From an uncultured Bryobacterales bacterium (GTDB lineage Bacteria > Acidobacteriota > Terriglobia > Bryobacterales > Bryobacteraceae): a DNA stretch of 6,025 nt. Positions 4,402 to 6,025 of this stretch are shown here, in pieces. Every line of letters starts with the position of its first letter. The first letter of the stretch is position 1. Below the pieces are notes generated by a model that had not been told where the DNA came from, ran no database searches, and saw only the letters and a program-made list of their open reading frames with translations. The translations under genes were made by a program, and so were the position numbers. The stretch is taken from positions 1 through 6,025 of the forward strand of contig CALMAV010000105.1 in assembly GCA_937859895.1 (NCBI GenBank), read 5' to 3'.

Positions 4402-6025
4402 CTACTTCGTAATGCCAACCTCATTCAGCATCCACGCGTATTCAAAGGCCGTATCTTTCAACCGATCGTATCGACCCGATGCTCCACCGTGACCCGCCGG
4501 GTCCATCTTCACCTTAAGCAGCAGCGGTGTTGTGTCGGCCTTCACGGTACGCAATCGTGCGACGTACTTGGCGGGCTCCCAGTACATTACCTGGCTGTCA
4601 TTCAAACTGGTGGTGACCAGCATCGCCGGATACGCTCGCTTTTCAAGATTGTCGTAAGGGCTGTAGGTTTTCATGTAGTCGTAAGCGGGCTTCTCGTGCG
4701 GATTACCCCATTCCAGATACTCTCCAACTGTCAGCGGAAGCGTGGCGTCCATCATCGTGTTCATCACATCCACGAACGGCACAGCTGCGTGAACAGCGCG
4801 AAACAGATCCGGCCGCATGTTAACGACCGCACCCATCAGCAAGCCACCAGCACTACCGCCTTCGATCACTAGCCGGTCCGGCGATGTCCACTTCTCTTTC
4901 ACCAGATACTCCGCACTGTCGACGAAGTCTGCGAACGTGTTCTTCTTCTTCATCAACATGCCGTCTTTCCGCCAGCGCTCGCCCATCTCGTCTCCACCGC
5001 GAATGTGAGCAATGGCGTAAGTCATGCCGCGATCCAGCAGACTCAGTCGATTGGGCGAGAACTTTGCCGGCATGCCGATGCCGTAACTTCCATAAGCATA
5101 GAGAAACAGCGGCGCTGTGCCATCTCGCTTCAGCCCCTTCTTGTAAACAATGGAGATGGGCACCTTAACGCCATCTCGCGCCGTTGCCCATAGCCGTTCG
5201 GAAACATATTGGCTCGGGTCATAGCCGCCCAGAACTTCCTGCCGCTTCAGCAGCTTGCTCGTATGTGTTTGCGGATCGTAGTCGAAGACACTGGGCGGGG
5301 TCACAAAACTCTGGTAGTTGTAGCGATAAGTGGGTGAATCGAAATCCGGCGTCCCCCCCGGGCCGGCTGCATAGACGGGCTCAGGAAATGTCAGGTCACT
5401 CCAGCGCTCCCTCGCGAAATCATAGAAGCGCATCTTGCTCACGGCTTCTGATTTCATAACTACGACGGCAAAACTGTTAAACAGGTCCAGCTCTTCCAGC
5501 AAGTGGCCGGGTTGATGCGGCACAAAGGTCTGCCAATGCTGCGGTGCCCGGTCGTTTTCAGGCGCAGTTACCACCTGAAAATCTTCAGCATTCTTATTCG
5601 TGCGGATGTAGAACAGGTTGTCGCGATGGTCTACGTAGTAGCGGTGATCTTTCTCCCGGGGCAGGAACACCGCAAGCTCAGCATTGGGATGATCTGCTCG
5701 CAGAAAACGAGATTCAGTTGTATCCTTACTACCGATGTCGAGTACCAAATACTGCTTGTCACGAGTTCGGCGCACCTCGATGTCGTAGAGCTCGTCTTTT
5801 TCTTCGTACAACGGTTCAGTCCGGTTTCCTTCAACCATATGGCGAAGCAGCTTGTCCGAACGTTTCGTGACGTCGTCCTCCGTCGTCAGCAGAAGCGTGT
5901 TGTTATCCGCGGCCCATGCAACCGAAGTAACGCGTTCAACCGCATTCGGCAGAAGCTGCCCGGTTTGCAGATTCTTCACCTGCAGCGTGTACTGCCTGAA
6001 CCCGGTGAAGTCTACTGTGTACGCC
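4402..6025 (-). CDS. ptrB: Oligopeptidase B-type S9A serine peptidase, N-terminus outside window
   Basis: The frame is open to the window edge and holds 541 complete codons; a GTG at 5979 is internal, since the preceding codons (YTVDFTGFRQYTLQ) read as the same protein. It consists of the C-terminal part of a beta-propeller (about residues 1-280) followed by an alpha/beta-hydrolase catalytic domain. Numbering from the first whole codon at 6024-6022, the triad is Ser391 (GGSAGG; 4854-4852), Asp476 (SLNDSQV; 4599-4597) and His512 (DPAGHGG; 4491-4489). Comparison with E. coli oligopeptidase B (Ser532) suggests about 140 residues are missing. The family cleaves short peptides, classically after Arg or Lys, and the propeller excludes large proteins. 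Here the S1 pair Glu576/Glu578 is Glu435/Leu437, and the S2 residues Asp460/Asp462 are Pro319/Lys321. A basic-residue preference is therefore doubtful; a related S9 oligopeptidase activity is the safe call. No signal peptide can be assessed. It is probably the first or an upstream gene of a unit with the hydrolase. Confidence 0.9.
   Translation of the reverse strand, partial: AYTVDFTGFRQYTLQVKNLQTGQLLPNAVERVTSVAWAADNNTLLLTTEDDVTKRSDKLLRHMVEGNRTEPLYEEKDELYDIEVRRTRDKQYLVLDIGSKDTTESRFLRADHPNAELAVFLPREKDHRYYVDHRDNLFYIRTNKNAEDFQVVTAPENDRAPQHWQTFVPHQPGHLLEELDLFNSFAVVVMKSEAVSKMRFYDFARERWSDLTFPEPVYAAGPGGTPDFDSPTYRYNYQSFVTPPSVFDYDPQTHTSKLLKRQEVLGGYDPSQYVSERLWATARDGVKVPISIVYKKGLKRDGTAPLFLYAYGSYGIGMPAKFSPNRLSLLDRGMTYAIAHIRGGDEMGERWRKDGMLMKKKNTFADFVDSAEYLVKEKWTSPDRLVIEGGSAGGLLMGAVVNMRPDLFRAVHAAVPFVDVMNTMMDATLPLTVGEYLEWGNPHEKPAYDYMKTYSPYDNLEKRAYPAMLVTTSLNDSQVMYWEPAKYVARLRTVKADTTPLLLKVKMDPAGHGGASGRYDRLKDTAFEYAWMLNEVGITK

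Noticed and set aside
4489..5870. Several plus-strand frames of 60-130 codons opposite the oligopeptidase
   Set aside because: They are antisense shadows of a well-conserved gene, His/Ser/Arg-rich and without domains.
5977..5979. GTG as the start of the oligopeptidase
   Set aside because: The frame stays open upstream to the window edge and the upstream residues continue the family sequence, so the true start is outside the window.

Overview
The window looks like a chromosomal segment of a free-living bacterium, most likely an acidobacterium. That assignment is inference. It rests on a secreted protein with a TIMP/netrin-like N-terminal part followed by carboxypeptidase-regulatory-like beta-sandwich repeats, on the style of the secreted propeller-like and S41-like proteins, and on a moderately GC-rich base composition. 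I see no rRNA or tRNA gene, CRISPR array, transposase, phage gene or recognisable defence system.

Left edge (1-324): the minus strand carries two very small overlapping reading frames joined by an ATGA stop/start; the second runs off the window. Their function is unknown. They could be a coupled pair or one small gene split by a frameshift.

Left-centre (325-1787, minus strand): a 92-residue cysteine-rich protein with the motifs DWGVCTNP and GLLTFEHQGC is followed by a gene for a secreted, probably beta-propeller protein. The propeller gene is broken by three apparent single-base indels, each lying in or beside a mononucleotide run. Correcting them restores one 410-codon frame.

Centre (1864-3438, plus strand): an intact secreted protein of 365 codons is followed by what first looks like a 477-base empty spacer. 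Read across its frames, the spacer holds a decayed C-terminal fragment of what looks like an S41-type (C-terminal-processing-protease-like) peptidase, broken by a 5-bp tandem duplication and two small deletions. The remnant abuts, tail to tail, the alpha/beta hydrolase gene.

Right (3439-6025, minus strand): two intact genes, probably one transcription unit. Upstream is an oligopeptidase B-type serine peptidase (family S9A) whose N-terminus lies outside the window; 33 bases after it comes a membrane-anchored alpha/beta hydrolase. Both catalytic triads are complete. The peptidase lacks several acidic residues that give enterobacterial oligopeptidase B its preference for basic residues, so its specificity may differ.

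Overall, a healthy peptidase/hydrolase pair sits beside a stretch with two broken genes of exported proteins. I did not find a convincing new multi-gene system. The points most worth following are the hidden peptidase remnant, the homopolymer-broken propeller gene, the altered specificity residues of the oligopeptidase and the small cysteine-rich family.
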